The position numbers and the translations under genes are program-made. Positions 1 to 10,510 of a stretch of 64,000 nt of DNA are shown one piece after another. Within the stretch, counting starts at the first letter, position 1. Each line of letters begins with the position of its first letter. The notes under the pieces are model-generated. The model was not told the origin of the DNA and did not search any database. It worked only from the letters and a program-made list of their open reading frames with translations. This DNA is from Variovorax boronicumulans NBRC 103145 (GTDB taxonomy: Bacteria > Pseudomonadota > Gammaproteobacteria > Burkholderiales > Burkholderiaceae_C): NCBI RefSeq assembly GCF_001591345.1, contig NZ_BCUS01000011.1, positions 1 to 64,000 on the forward strand. The letters run 5' to 3'.

Positions 1-350
1 TCGGCGCGCGAGCGGGCCTCGGCGGCGGCCAGCGCGTCGGCGTGTTCGGCATCGGGCCAAGGCTCGTCGGCCGCGCGCCGCTGCACGCGCAGGATCGACG
101 AGTACACCGACGGCAGGCGCCGCTCGGGGTAGTCGGCACCGGCGTTGGGCTCCAGCAAGGCGAGCGTGGCCAGCACGGCGTCGTACTGCACCACCTGCTG
201 GCTCATGAGGCGGTGCGCGATGCGCGCGTCGGTCTCGAAATCCTGCTGGAGCCGGGTCAGCTCGGCGCGTGCGAACCACACGGCGCCGGCGGCCGTGAGC
301 ACCACCCAAGCCAGCCACCAACCGCCCCGCGTACGCAACCACTGTGTCAT
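1..350 (-). CDS. Membrane sensor protein, N-terminal fragment (probably a histidine kinase)
   Basis: This reading frame starts with ATG at 350 and runs off the left edge, so only the first 116 residues are seen. Residues about 10-28 form one hydrophobic helix rich in W, V, L and A, followed by a polar region with heptad-like leucines (ARAELTRLQQDFETDARIA) and a putative periplasmic segment. A short cytoplasmic start, one membrane helix and an extracytoplasmic helical domain are usual at the start of sensor histidine kinases, but no HisKA, HATPase or other catalytic domain lies inside the window. A chemoreceptor or cyclase would begin the same way. It is divergent from the DUF72 gene, with 61 nt between the two starts. 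Confidence 0.6.
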   Translation of the reverse strand, partial: MTQWLRTRGGWWLAWVVLTAAGAVWFARAELTRLQQDFETDARIAHRLMSQQVVQYDAVLATLALLEPNAGADYPERRLPSVYSSILRVQRRAADEPWPDAEHADALAAAEARSRA

Positions 351-411
351 GGCGCGGATTGTGCCCGGCGCCGACGGGCCTCCCCGCTTGGCCGAAAATG
401 CGGACCCAGAC

Positions 412-1476
412 ATGGCTGACGTGCAGGACTCCCTCTTTTCCGACCTCCCCGAACTTCCGCGCCCGGCCGAAGCGGCCGGCGCGCCGGCGCCTTCGCCGAA
501 GAAGCCGCGCGGCGCCACCGTGAAGCCCGTGGCACCCGACGCAGCACTGGTCGCTCTCGCCGCCGAGTTGCCGCCGCAGCTGCGCCTGGGCACCTCGTCG
601 TGGAGCTATCCGGGCTGGGCCGGCCTGGTCTGGGACGGCGACTACGCCGAAACCGTGCTCTCGAAGAACGGCCTGTCGGCGCTCGCCCAGCACCCGCTGC
701 TGCGCACCGTGAGCCTGGACCGCAACTTCTACCGCGCCCTCACGGCCAGCCAGTACGCGCGCTACGCGGCCATGGTGCCGGACGACTTCCGCTTCGTCGT
801 GAAGGCCCCGAGCCTCGTGACCGACGCCACCGTGCGCGACGAAAGCGGCCGCGGCACGCAGGCCAACCCGGTGTTCCTGAGCCACGAGATCGCGCTGCAG
901 GAGTTCGTGCAGCCGGCGCTCGACGGGCTGGGCCACCGCATCGGCGCGCTGGTGTTCCAGCTGAGCCCGATCCCCGCGCACCTGCTGGCCGACCAGCCCG
1001 CGCTGATCGCGCGCATCGGCGCCATGCTGGCGGCGATGCCCGACCTGAAGCCGACCGCGCCCGACGCCGTGCTCGCCGTCGAGGTGCGCGACCCGCAGCT
1101 GCTGTGCCCCGCCTTCGCCGACATGCTGCGCAGTGTGGGCGCGACCTTCTGCATGGGCCTGCACGCGAAGATGCCGCCCATCGAGGACCAGCTGCCGATG
1201 CTGCGCGCCCTGTGGCCCGGGCCGCTGGTGTGCCGATGGAACCTGCACCGCCGCCACGGCCGCTTCGGCTACGAAGACGCCGAAAAACTCTACGGCCCCT
1301 TCGACAAGGTGCTCGACCCCGACCCGGAAACCCGCGCCGCGCTGGCCAAGGTGATCGCCGGCACCACGGGCGCCGGGCAAAACGCCTTCGTCACCGTGAG
1401 CAACAACGCCGAAGGCTGCGCGCCGCTGACCATCGCCTCGCTGGCGCAGGACATCGTCGACCGGATCTCCCGCTAG
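412..1476 (+). CDS. DUF72 family protein (YecE-like)
   Basis: The 354-residue product has the DUF72 hallmarks: a GTSSWSYPGW start to the TIM-barrel-like fold near residue 60, the motif RNFYRA, and a C-terminal VTVSNNAEGCAP segment matching the family's conserved N-N-x-x-x-G element. The first 55 residues are a low-complexity Pro/Ala/Lys-rich extension not needed by the family. ATG 412 was chosen because family similarity does not extend upstream and it sits a normal distance from the divergent gene at 350; the frame stays open further upstream. The family's biochemical role is unknown. The acetyltransferase gene follows after 10 nt on the same strand. Confidence 0.85.
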   Translation: MADVQDSLFSDLPELPRPAEAAGAPAPSPKKPRGATVKPVAPDAALVALAAELPPQLRLGTSSWSYPGWAGLVWDGDYAETVLSKNGLSALAQHPLLRTVSLDRNFYRALTASQYARYAAMVPDDFRFVVKAPSLVTDATVRDESGRGTQANPVFLSHEIALQEFVQPALDGLGHRIGALVFQLSPIPAHLLADQPALIARIGAMLAAMPDLKPTAPDAVLAVEVRDPQLLCPAFADMLRSVGATFCMGLHAKMPPIEDQLPMLRALWPGPLVCRWNLHRRHGRFGYEDAEKLYGPFDKVLDPDPETRAALAKVIAGTTGAGQNAFVTVSNNAEGCAPLTIASLAQDIVDRISR

Positions 1477-1486
1477 GACGCCCGCC

Positions 1487-1996
1487 ATGCCTTCGATTTC
1501 GTTCCGGCCGCTGCAATCCACGGACTTCGCGATGCTCCAAGACTGGCTGTGTCGCCCGCATGTGGCCGAATGGTGGACGCCCGTGCCGACGCTCGCCGAG
1601 GTCGAGGCCGACTTCACGCCGATGCTGGCGCCTGACTCGCCCGACCGCGGCTACATCGCGCTGTACGACGGGCAGCCTTTGGGATTCATCCAGTCGTACG
1701 TCGTGATGGGCTCGGGCGACGGCTGGTGGGAAGACGAGCGCGATCCGGGTGCGCGCGGCATCGACCAGTTCCTGGCGCAGGCGGACCAATTGAATCGCGG
1801 ACTTGGCAGCGCGATGGTCCGCGCCTTCACGGCCCAGCTGTTCGCCGACCCGGCGGTGACGCGCATCCAGACCGATCCGTCACCACGCAACGCCCGCGCG
1901 ATCCGCAGCTATGCCAAGGCCGGCTTCCACGCGCTCGGCGAAGTGACCACGCCCGACGGGCCCGCGCTGCTGATGGTGCGCGAGCGCGACGTCTAA
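1487..1996 (+). CDS. GNAT acetyltransferase closely resembling aminoglycoside 6'-N-acetyltransferase AAC(6')-Ib
   Basis: This 169-residue protein matches the known AAC(6')-Ib sequence along nearly its whole length as I recall it, including GSGDGWWE (76-82), RGIDQ (90-94), IQTDPSP (127-133), NARAIRSY (135-142) and TTPDGPALLMV (154-164). With an offset of 22 residues, W80 and D157 correspond to W102 and D179 of AAC(6')-Ib, D93 to the active-site D115 and Y142 to Y164. The enzyme would transfer acetyl from acetyl-CoA to the 6'-amino group of aminoglycosides, or act on a related natural amine. W80 and D157 are the non-cr residues, so quinolone acetylation is not predicted. There is no integron or transposon sequence nearby. 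Its stop overlaps the convergent GNAT gene by 4 nt. Confidence 0.85.
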   Translation: MPSISFRPLQSTDFAMLQDWLCRPHVAEWWTPVPTLAEVEADFTPMLAPDSPDRGYIALYDGQPLGFIQSYVVMGSGDGWWEDERDPGARGIDQFLAQADQLNRGLGSAMVRAFTAQLFADPAVTRIQTDPSPRNARAIRSYAKAGFHALGEVTTPDGPALLMVRERDV

Positions 1997-2544
1997 GCCG
2001 CAGGCGGCGCGGCGCCGAGGTCGCACCACATGTGGACCTTCGACGAGAACGCGCCATCGAGCACGGTGGCCATAGGCTCGACGCCGAAGACCTGGAAGCC
2101 GCAGCGTTCGTACAGCGCCTGCGCCGGGCGATTGCCTTCCGTCACCGTCAGTTGCACCACGCGCACGCCGTCGAGCGTGCGTGCATGCGCGAGCAAGGCC
2201 TCCACCAGCTGCCGACCGGCGCCCGCACGCCGTTCCGATTCCGCCACCACCATGCCGAACAAGGTCGCCTTGTGGCGCGTGCGCTGCCGCGATTCGCGGC
2301 CCAACCCCGCCGCGCCGATGAGCCCACCGGCGGCATCGAAGGTGCCGTACACCACCTCGGCAGCATCGGCGTCCGTGCGCAGGCGTGTCTCCCACCAGGC
2401 GGGCGGCAGGCTGGCGCGCTCCTCGACCGTGGACGTGAACGCCTCGGGGTGCCGCGCGTAGGCGTCAAGCATCAGCGCGCGGTAGGCCGGCGCATCGGCG
2501 GGAACCAGCCGGCGAACGGTGGGAGCGGCTTCAGAAACGGGCAC
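1993..2544 (-). CDS. GNAT family N-acetyltransferase, substrate unknown
   Basis: The 183-residue product carries a GNAT fold: an N-terminal VRRLVPADAPAYRAL strand-helix, the acetyl-CoA binding region near ERRAGAGRQLVEALLAHA, and a C-terminal VTEGNRPAQALYERCGF segment typical of motifs A and B. It resembles RimI/PhnO-type or phosphinothricin-acetyltransferase-type enzymes, but nothing identifies the substrate. The gene overlaps the upstream DUF3574 lipoprotein gene by 14 nt on the same strand, so the two are probably co-transcribed, and it is convergent with the AAC(6')-like gene, sharing 4 nt at the stops. Confidence 0.85.
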   Translation of the reverse strand: MPVSEAAPTVRRLVPADAPAYRALMLDAYARHPEAFTSTVEERASLPPAWWETRLRTDADAAEVVYGTFDAAGGLIGAAGLGRESRQRTRHKATLFGMVVAESERRAGAGRQLVEALLAHARTLDGVRVVQLTVTEGNRPAQALYERCGFQVFGVEPMATVLDGAFSSKVHMWCDLGAAPPAA

Positions 2545-2965
2545 AGACGGACTGCCTTTCCTGCAACACCGCTTCTTGCGCGAAGCGCTGGCGGTAGGTG
2601 TCGATCAAGGTGGCGATGGCCGCGTCGGCCTTCGCGTCGCGCGGGTGCAGCAGCACGACCAGCTTCGACGGCTCGCGTACCACCTGCCCCGACGCACCAC
2701 GCCACTGGCCGGCGGCGTCGAGCACGGTGAAGCCTTGCGGAAAGGCCGGCGTCACGCGGGTGTCGAGAAAGTCGGCCCAGTCGGCGTCGGACACCTGACC
2801 GCCCGTGGGGATGGCGCGGCCGAAATAGAGGGTGTCGCGCTCGAAGGCTTCGAAGCCCGTTGCGCAGTGGCCGAACGGCCCTGCGGCGCAGCCTGCAAGC
2901 ACCGCAGCGGCCAGCGCGCCCGCCACGCCTGCGCGAAACAGCCTGTGGCGTGCGACGTTGCTCAT
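2531..2965 (-). CDS. DUF3574 domain lipoprotein
   Basis: This 144-residue protein begins with a basic, hydrophobic signal sequence ending in the lipobox LAGC (Cys at about residue 26), so it should be anchored to a membrane as a lipoprotein. The rest matches the DUF3574 family: DTLYFGRAIP, VSDADWADFLDTRVTPAFP, FTVLDAAGQWRG and SKLVVLLHP. The family has no established function. The gene starts 17 nt after the end of sbcB and overlaps the following GNAT gene by 14 nt, so it may be transcribed from the cls-sbcB unit upstream. Confidence 0.85.
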   Translation of the reverse strand: MSNVARHRLFRAGVAGALAAAVLAGCAAGPFGHCATGFEAFERDTLYFGRAIPTGGQVSDADWADFLDTRVTPAFPQGFTVLDAAGQWRGASGQVVREPSKLVVLLHPRDAKADAAIATLIDTYRQRFAQEAVLQERQSVCARF

Positions 2966-2982
2966 GCCGGCCCCTCGGTCTT

Positions 2983-4422
2983 TCAGGCCTCGGGCGCGAT
3001 CGATTCAGCGTACTCGTACAGCGCGCCCAGGATTTCCTCGCCGCGCTCGTCGGCGTTCTCGGACAGCGCATCGACTTCGCTGAACAGCGCCTCGATGGTG
3101 CGCGCCCCGCCCTCGCCCTTGAACAGGCGCGCCACGCGCAGCGCTTCCCAGCGCTCGGCTTCTTCCTCGTTCAGCGATTCGGGCCAGTTGCGTGCGCGGT
3201 AGCGGAAGAGGATTTCTTCGAGCCGCCCGTCGTCGAAGGCCACGCGCTCCTTGACGAGCCCCTCGGGCGACAGCCCGCGCAGCTGGTTCAGGCGCCGGCG
3301 GTCGCCGTTGCCGACGAAGCCGCCGTAGAGGTCTTCATCGACATCGGGCGTCGCCTCCTTCGGACGGGAAAAGACCTGCGACCAGATCGCGCTCATGTCG
3401 GGCAGGTCGCGCGCGATGGCGGCGTGGCGCATGGCGGTGTCCATGTCGACGCCCCAGCGCTCGGCCATGGCCGGTGCCAGCGTGCGCAGGTTGCCAACCA
3501 CCATCGGCGACTTGTTCAGGTGCACGCTCTTCATCGGCAGCCGCGTCACGCCTTCGGGCAGATCGGCGGTGCGCGTGAACAGGCGCAGGCGCAGCGTCTC
3601 GGCGTCGAGGTCGCGCAGCTCGCTCGGGTCTTGCGACAGGTCCCAGGCCAGCAGCTCGTTCTTGTTGGTCGGGTGGCTGGCCAGCGGCCACATCACGGCC
3701 AGGCAGCCGCGCTCGACCGGGAACATGCCCGACACGTGCAGGAAGGGCTTGGCGGTCTCGCGCATCGCGGGCAGGCCGAGCTCCATCGCCACGCGGTCCT
3801 TCTTGTGCAGGCCGAAGGCGAAGTCGAAGAGCTTGGGCTGCTTGTCGCGGATGAGCCGCGCCAGCGCGATGGTGGCGCGCACGTCGGACAGCGCATCGTG
3901 CGCCGACTCGTGCAGCAGGCCGTTGGCGCGCGCCAGGTCTTCGAGCTTGAAGCTGGGCTTGCCGTCTTCCTTCTTCGGCCACTCGATGCCGTCGGGGCGC
4001 AGCGCATACGTGAGGCGCACCACGTCGAGCAGGTCCCAGCGGCCGCAGTCGTTCTGCCATTCGCGTGCGTAGGGGTCGATGAGGTTGCGCCAGAACAGGA
4101 AGCGCGTGACCTCGTCGTCGAAGCGGATGGTGTTGTAGCCCACGCCGATGGTGCCGGGCTGCGAGAAGGCCTGCTCGATGTGGGCCGCGAACTCGTGCTC
4201 GGGAATGCCGCGCTCCAGGCAGACCTGCGGCGTGATGCCGGTGATCAGGCAGGCCTCGGGGCTGGGCAGGTAGTCCGGCGCGGGCTTGCAGTAGATCATC
4301 AGCGGCTCGCCGACTTCGTTGAGCTCGGCGTCGGTGCGGATGGCCGCGAACTGCGAGGGACGGTCGCGGCGCGGCACGGCGCCGAAGGTTTCGTAGTCGT
4401 GCCAGAGAAAGGTGTGGTTCAT
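2983..4422 (-). CDS. sbcB: Exodeoxyribonuclease I
   Basis: The 479-residue product matches exonuclease I, which degrades single-stranded DNA 3' to 5' during recombination and repair. DEDDh catalytic residues are visible: HDYETFG at 8-14 (D9, E11), RFDDE at 100-104 and HDALSD at 175-180 (H175, D180), the spacing found in E. coli ExoI. The central FPVERGCLAVMWPLASHPTNKNE and C-terminal ARNWPE elements are also family features, and the length is close to E. coli's 475. The ATG abuts the cls stop codon directly, so translation is probably coupled. Confidence 0.96.
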   Translation of the reverse strand: MNHTFLWHDYETFGAVPRRDRPSQFAAIRTDAELNEVGEPLMIYCKPAPDYLPSPEACLITGITPQVCLERGIPEHEFAAHIEQAFSQPGTIGVGYNTIRFDDEVTRFLFWRNLIDPYAREWQNDCGRWDLLDVVRLTYALRPDGIEWPKKEDGKPSFKLEDLARANGLLHESAHDALSDVRATIALARLIRDKQPKLFDFAFGLHKKDRVAMELGLPAMRETAKPFLHVSGMFPVERGCLAVMWPLASHPTNKNELLAWDLSQDPSELRDLDAETLRLRLFTRTADLPEGVTRLPMKSVHLNKSPMVVGNLRTLAPAMAERWGVDMDTAMRHAAIARDLPDMSAIWSQVFSRPKEATPDVDEDLYGGFVGNGDRRRLNQLRGLSPEGLVKERVAFDDGRLEEILFRYRARNWPESLNEEEAERWEALRVARLFKGEGGARTIEALFSEVDALSENADERGEEILGALYEYAESIAPEA

Positions 4423-5871
4423 TCAGAGCAAGGGAGAAAACAGTCGCGCAATGGCATCGCCGAGGCGGCGCCAGAAAGTCTGCGGGCGGTGGGCGCGCAC
4501 CGCGCCAGAGCTGTGCAGGTCGGTTTCGAACTGCGCCGCCAGCGGCTGGGTCAGCGCGGGCCCGTAGACCACGGCGCAGACCTCGAAGTTGAGCCGGAAG
4601 CTGCGGTTGTCGAAATTGGCGGTGCCGATCATCGCGCAATGGTCGTCGACCACCAGCGTCTTGGAGTGCAGCATGCGCTCCTTGTACTCCCAGATCTTGA
4701 CGCCGGCGGCGATCAGCTCGTCGAAGTACGAACGCGCGGCGGCGCTCACGATGGCCGAGTCGCTGCGGCGCGGCACGAGCAGCCGCACGTCGACACCGCG
4801 CAGCGCCGCGCTGGTCAGCGCCATCAGCGCGGGCTCGCCCGGCACGAAGTACGGCGTGGTGAGCCAGGCCCGGCGCGTGGCCGAATGGATGGCCTCGACG
4901 TGCATGCGGTGGATGGCCTCGAAGGCGTTGTCGGGGCCGCTGGTGACGATCTGCACCGGGATGTCGCCCGCTTCCACCTGGGGCAGCAGCGCGTCCAGCA
5001 CGGCGTCGGAGCGGTGCTGCTTTTCGCCGGTGGCGTAGCTCCAGTCCTCGAGGAAGGTGGTCTGCAGCCAGCGCACCGCACTGCCTTCGATGCGCACATG
5101 CACGTCGTGGTACGCGTCCTTGGGGTTGGTGCGCTTGTCTTCCTCGTCGGTGATGTTCACGCCGCCCGTGAAGCCCACGCGGCCGTCGCACACCACGATC
5201 TTGCGGTGGGTGCGGTAGTTGGTCACGGGGCGCAGCCGCCGGCCGATCTTGGTGTCGTGGAACAGCGCCACCTCCACACCCGCCGCGTGCATCGGCGCCA
5301 TGAACTTGCGGCCGATGCGCTTGGAGCCGAGCGCGTCGAGCAGCAGGCGCACCCGCACGCCGGCCTGTGCGCGCTCGACCAGCAGGTCGCGCAGCGCGGT
5401 GCCGATGCGGTCGGGCTCGAAGATGTAGTACTCGAGGTGGATGTGGTCGCGCGCCGCGCGCACGGCCTCGAAGATCGCGTCGAAGGTGCGCGCGCCGCCC
5501 GAGAGCAACTCGACGCCCGTGGCGCTCGACACCGGCAGGCCGCAGGCGGCGGTGCCCAGCCGGGCCATCTGCTGCAGCGCCGGCGGCGCATGCTGCGAGG
5601 CGTCACGCAGCCGCGCCAGGTCGGCCTGCGCATGCGCGTTCGCGCGGTTGCGCAGGCGCTTGAGCCGCTGCTTGCGCAGCCGCTGCGGCCCCAGGAAGTA
5701 GTAGACGATGAAGCCCGCGAACGGCAGCAGCGCCAGCGACAGGATCCAGCTCATGGTGGACACCGGCGCGCGCTTTTGCATCACGATCCAGATCGACAGC
5801 ACGGCGATGTAGCCGCTCCACGCCAGGGAGAGGCCGGTTTTCCATTCGTGGCTGAGTTCGGGGAGGATCAA
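4423..5871 (-). CDS. cls: Cardiolipin synthase (phospholipase D superfamily)
   Basis: This 482-residue inner-membrane enzyme would condense two phosphatidylglycerols into cardiolipin. It has two N-terminal membrane segments (about 18-31 and 42-60) and two HxK(x4)D catalytic motifs: THRKIVVCDG around 222-229, and HSKTLVVDDHCAMIG near residue 400 followed by TANFDNRS. Length and arrangement fit the ClsA branch. sbcB follows with no intergenic base. Upstream, the end of clpA carries its own terminator at 5912-5946, so cls is likely expressed from a promoter in the short region between them. Confidence 0.93.
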   Translation of the reverse strand: MILPELSHEWKTGLSLAWSGYIAVLSIWIVMQKRAPVSTMSWILSLALLPFAGFIVYYFLGPQRLRKQRLKRLRNRANAHAQADLARLRDASQHAPPALQQMARLGTAACGLPVSSATGVELLSGGARTFDAIFEAVRAARDHIHLEYYIFEPDRIGTALRDLLVERAQAGVRVRLLLDALGSKRIGRKFMAPMHAAGVEVALFHDTKIGRRLRPVTNYRTHRKIVVCDGRVGFTGGVNITDEEDKRTNPKDAYHDVHVRIEGSAVRWLQTTFLEDWSYATGEKQHRSDAVLDALLPQVEAGDIPVQIVTSGPDNAFEAIHRMHVEAIHSATRRAWLTTPYFVPGEPALMALTSAALRGVDVRLLVPRRSDSAIVSAAARSYFDELIAAGVKIWEYKERMLHSKTLVVDDHCAMIGTANFDNRSFRLNFEVCAVVYGPALTQPLAAQFETDLHSSGAVRAHRPQTFWRRLGDAIARLFSPLL

Positions 5872-5911
5872 GGCAAAAGCGGGTGAAGGCGGAGTGTTTT
5901 CGGCCGGCCCA

Positions 5912-5946
5912 AAGAAAAAGGCCAGCAGCGAATGCTACCGGCCTTT
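5912..5946 (-). terminator. Rho-independent terminator of clpA
   Basis: Read on the minus strand, AAAGGCC (5946-5940) pairs with GGCCTTT (5923-5917), and inner segments GTAGC and GCTGC extend the stem with one G-T wobble around the loop ATTC. A T-rich tail follows. It lies 26 nt after the clpA stop and separates clpSA from cls-sbcB. Confidence 0.85.
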
Positions 5947-5971
5947 GACTTCGTTCCTCAGAGAGGCGGGA

Positions 5972-8293
<2,322 letters not shown>

Positions 8294-8360
8294 GTGATTT
8301 CCTTTTGCCTTGCTGTAAATAAGTTCTCAGATGGGTTGGAGCGCGTGCAATTCAACTGGT

Positions 8361-8720
8361 TCACGCGACCGGTTCGCTGACACATTGCAGCGGGTGCCCT
8401 GCCTGCTGCGCGGCCTCCATCACCTGATTGACCTTGGTGGCCGCCATGTCGCGGGAATAAACCCCACAGACACCCCGGCCATCGAGGTGGATCTTGAGCA
8501 TGATCTGGGTCGCCGTTTCTCGGTCCTTGCTGAAGTATTCCTGCAGGATGACGATCACGAACTCCATCGGCGTGTAGTCGTCGTTCAGCATGACGACCTG
8601 GTACATCTGGGGCGGCGCCGTTTTTTGCGGGCGGCGCTCCAGAACGACCGAATCTCCGTCGTCGCCCGCCGGTTTCTGCGCCGGTGGGGTGCTGGGAGTT
8701 TTGGGAATTCTCGTTGCCAT
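8361..8720 (-). CDS. clpS: ATP-dependent Clp protease adaptor ClpS
   Basis: The 119-residue product delivers N-degron substrates to ClpAP. A disordered 38-residue N-terminal extension is followed by the ClpS core: [18 protein letters not shown] ([10 protein letters not shown] is the substrate-pocket signature), the helix around [16 protein letters not shown], and the conserved [14 protein letters not shown] 8720 begins the usual extension. No good Shine-Dalgarno sequence is visible before it. The frame stays open further upstream but without ClpS similarity. The gene directly precedes clpA, the normal arrangement. Confidence 0.96.
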   Translation of the reverse strand: MATRIPKTPSTPPAQKPAGDDGDSVVLERRPQKTAPPQMYQVVMLNDDYTPMEFVIVILQEYFSKDRETATQIMLKIHLDGRGVCGVYSRDMAATKVNQVMEAAQQAGHPLQCVSEPVA

Positions 8721-8740
8721 GAAAAAGATTCTATAGAGCG

Positions 8741-8756
8741 TGCAAGCACCGTGCCG
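8741..8756 (-). promoter_or_regulatory. Candidate sigma-54 promoter upstream of clpS
   Basis: On the minus strand the 16-mer CGGCACGGTGCTTGCA matches the sigma-54 consensus TGGCACG-N4-TTGCW at every defined base except the first, and it keeps the invariant GG-N10-GC spacing. The predicted start would be near 8731, about 11 nt before the clpS ATG, giving a very short leader. A -10-like TATAGAAT also lies at about 8728-8735 on the same strand. No activator binding site was identified. Confidence 0.4.
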
Positions 8757-8832
8757 ACGCCAACAGACTTGGTGACGCCTATTCGACAAATCAAGAGGCA
8801 TGCGTCGTGTACGACAGCACGAAGACAGACGT

Positions 8833-8861
8833 AAAAAAACCGGCAGATTGCCGGTCTTTTT
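8833..8861. terminator. Bidirectional terminator at the end of the T6SS operon
   Basis: ACCGGCA (8839-8845) and TGCCGGT (8849-8855) form a perfect 7-bp stem around the loop GAT. A run of A lies on the left and a run of T on the right, so it can end transcription on either strand. It overlaps the stop codon of the last T6SS-linked gene (ends at 8861) and insulates the cluster from clpSA. Confidence 0.88.
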
Positions 8862-9445
8862 TACAGATTGCGCAGGACCGGGCCTTTGGGCGCCGGCAAT
8901 TTCCGGCCCGGCACCCGGCTCGCAACCGGCAGATCGGGTGGCAAGGCATCGATTTCTTCGTCGGTGAGTTCGCGCTCGGGGGCCGACTCTGCTTCCCGAT
9001 GAACGGCGGCGGGCAGCGCGAGCGGCACCGTTGAGTTTTGCGGCTCGGAATCCTCGTGCAAGGCCGGTATTGGTGGCGATGCTCTCGGCCGCTGCGTGGG
9101 TGACGGTGCGACGGGCGGCGCAACCGGCCCTCCTCTTCTGCCCGCCAAAGGGGGGGGCGCTGGCGACAACGCCTGCCATTCAGCCAGCCGCCGCGCATCC
9201 TGCTCAGCCTGCCACCGCGCCAGTGCCAAGCGTTGCGCTTTCTGATGTGCGGTCTGCTGTTGCCCGAGCAGCGCCAATTCGGCGCGGATCGCCAGCCGCA
9301 TCTGTTCGCGCTCCGAATCCGAGGCACGGCGCTGCGCGTCGAGTTGCCTGCCGAGCCTGTGCGAGAACACCCAGAGGCCGAGCAAGGCGCCAGCGGCGCC
9401 GACCGCGAAGCAGATGACAAGAAAGTTGGCCTGGATCAGCGTCAC
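8861..9445 (-). CDS. Uncharacterised single-span membrane protein, last gene of the T6SS operon
   Basis: I do not recognise a family. With the GTG start at 9445 the product has 194 residues. A membrane helix ([22 protein letters not shown], about residues 6-27) is followed by a charged helical region rich in Q, R, A and E that may be a coiled coil (about 30-90), then a long Pro/Ala/Arg-rich tail ending [13 protein letters not shown] 9445 was chosen because GAGGAGG lies about 7 nt upstream and the GTG overlaps the tssA stop as GTGA; an in-frame ATG at 9472 would also work. Position argues for a T6SS accessory role; sequence alone does not. Confidence 0.7.
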   Translation of the reverse strand: MTLIQANFLVICFAVGAAGALLGLWVFSHRLGRQLDAQRRASDSEREQMRLAIRAELALLGQQQTAHQKAQRLALARWQAEQDARRLAEWQALSPAPPPLAGRRGGPVAPPVAPSPTQRPRASPPIPALHEDSEPQNSTVPLALPAAVHREAESAPERELTDEEIDALPPDLPVASRVPGRKLPAPKGPVLRNL

Positions 9446-10485
9446 AGCGAAGCCTCCTCGTCGGCATCCCATTTGCGCAGCAGATCAAGTGGAATGGCAT
9501 CGGCCACCTGGGAAAACCGCAGGCCGGTCATGCGTTCGGCCTGCTTGAGCAACACGGCGACAGGACTGCTCGGCTCGTGGTCCTCGAACCATCGGCGGGC
9601 CTTGCGAATGTCACGCAGGATCTCGTCGCGTGTCGCGAGGCCCTCGCCCGCTGGCGTGCTTGCCGGCCACGACGGAAGCGGATCAGGCCTTGCTGCGGCC
9701 GCGGCAGGCGGCGCCGATGACCCGGTTCGCTGGAATGGGGCCAGCAACCGCACCAGCGGATGCAGCGGAGGCGCGTCCGGCCCCAGGTGCTGGCCAGCCC
9801 AGGCGACGATCTGCGCCGCCGCCTCGGCCGCTTGCGCCAACAGGCGCAGCGGCGCCTGGTCGTCGCCCGACGCCGCGGCCGCGAGGTCTGCCAGCTGCTG
9901 CGCCATGGCCTCCGGACTGGCTGCGTCCGGCGCCCGGGGCATTGCAAAAGCGCGCTCGACTTCACGCACCGTCAGGTGCCGCGCGGCATTGGCGGCAATG
10001 ACCACCTCGCGCACGTCGCTCAACAGGCCCTCCGGATCGGCCAATGCGGCGAGTGCATTGGCACGCACGGCCGGGTCGCGCTCGCCTTCGATCACCAGCT
10101 GGGGATGCACCGCTTCGGGCCAGGTCCGCAGCGCCTCGACCAGCAGCACCAACGACTGCGCAAGCCCTGCCGCCTGCGCCAGCCGGGTGCGTGCGCGGCA
10201 CAGCCAGACAAAGAGATTGATGTCCCGGGTCCGCAACAACAGCCGGCGGCAGTCCCGTTCGATCTCGGCCCAGTTCGGCGCGTCGGGGGCTCCGACGAAC
10301 TGCCCGTATTGCGCATCGCCACGCGGGGACATGCGCGCCAGCAGGACGGCGTATTCGGCGTCGTATTCCAGGCTGGGGCCGCAAGGCGCCGCCGCGCTGA
10401 AGGGGGACAGCCGGTCGCCCGCCTCGCTGCGGACGCGCGTGGCGTAGGCGGTGGGCTCGGCGTCGGTGTGGATGGGGGCAGTCAT
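9442..10485 (-). CDS. tssA: T6SS protein TssA (ImpA N-terminal domain)
   Basis: The 347-residue product carries the ImpA_N domain near its start (AAPCGPSLEYDAEYAVLLARM, then the NWAEIERDCRRLL and TRDINLFVWLCRA helices). TssA proteins organise the baseplate and prime or cap the sheath and tail tube. The length fits a short TssA class, with a Pro/Ala-rich linker (about 245-275) before a C-terminal helical part containing ARRWFEDHEPSSPVAVLL, a segment typical of TssA C-termini. ATG 10485 has a GGGAG element upstream. tssG ends 25 nt before it, and the next gene overlaps its stop by 4 nt. Confidence 0.9.
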   Translation of the reverse strand: MTAPIHTDAEPTAYATRVRSEAGDRLSPFSAAAPCGPSLEYDAEYAVLLARMSPRGDAQYGQFVGAPDAPNWAEIERDCRRLLLRTRDINLFVWLCRARTRLAQAAGLAQSLVLLVEALRTWPEAVHPQLVIEGERDPAVRANALAALADPEGLLSDVREVVIAANAARHLTVREVERAFAMPRAPDAASPEAMAQQLADLAAAASGDDQAPLRLLAQAAEAAAQIVAWAGQHLGPDAPPLHPLVRLLAPFQRTGSSAPPAAAAARPDPLPSWPASTPAGEGLATRDEILRDIRKARRWFEDHEPSSPVAVLLKQAERMTGLRFSQVADAIPLDLLRKWDADEEASL

Positions 10486-10510
10486 GGAGCAGGTTCTCCC
10501 AATGAAAGAT

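Noticed and set aside
1487..1996. Possible fluoroquinolone-acetylating (cr) variant
   Set aside because: The two positions that define the cr form, equivalent to W102 and D179, are the unchanged Trp and Asp.
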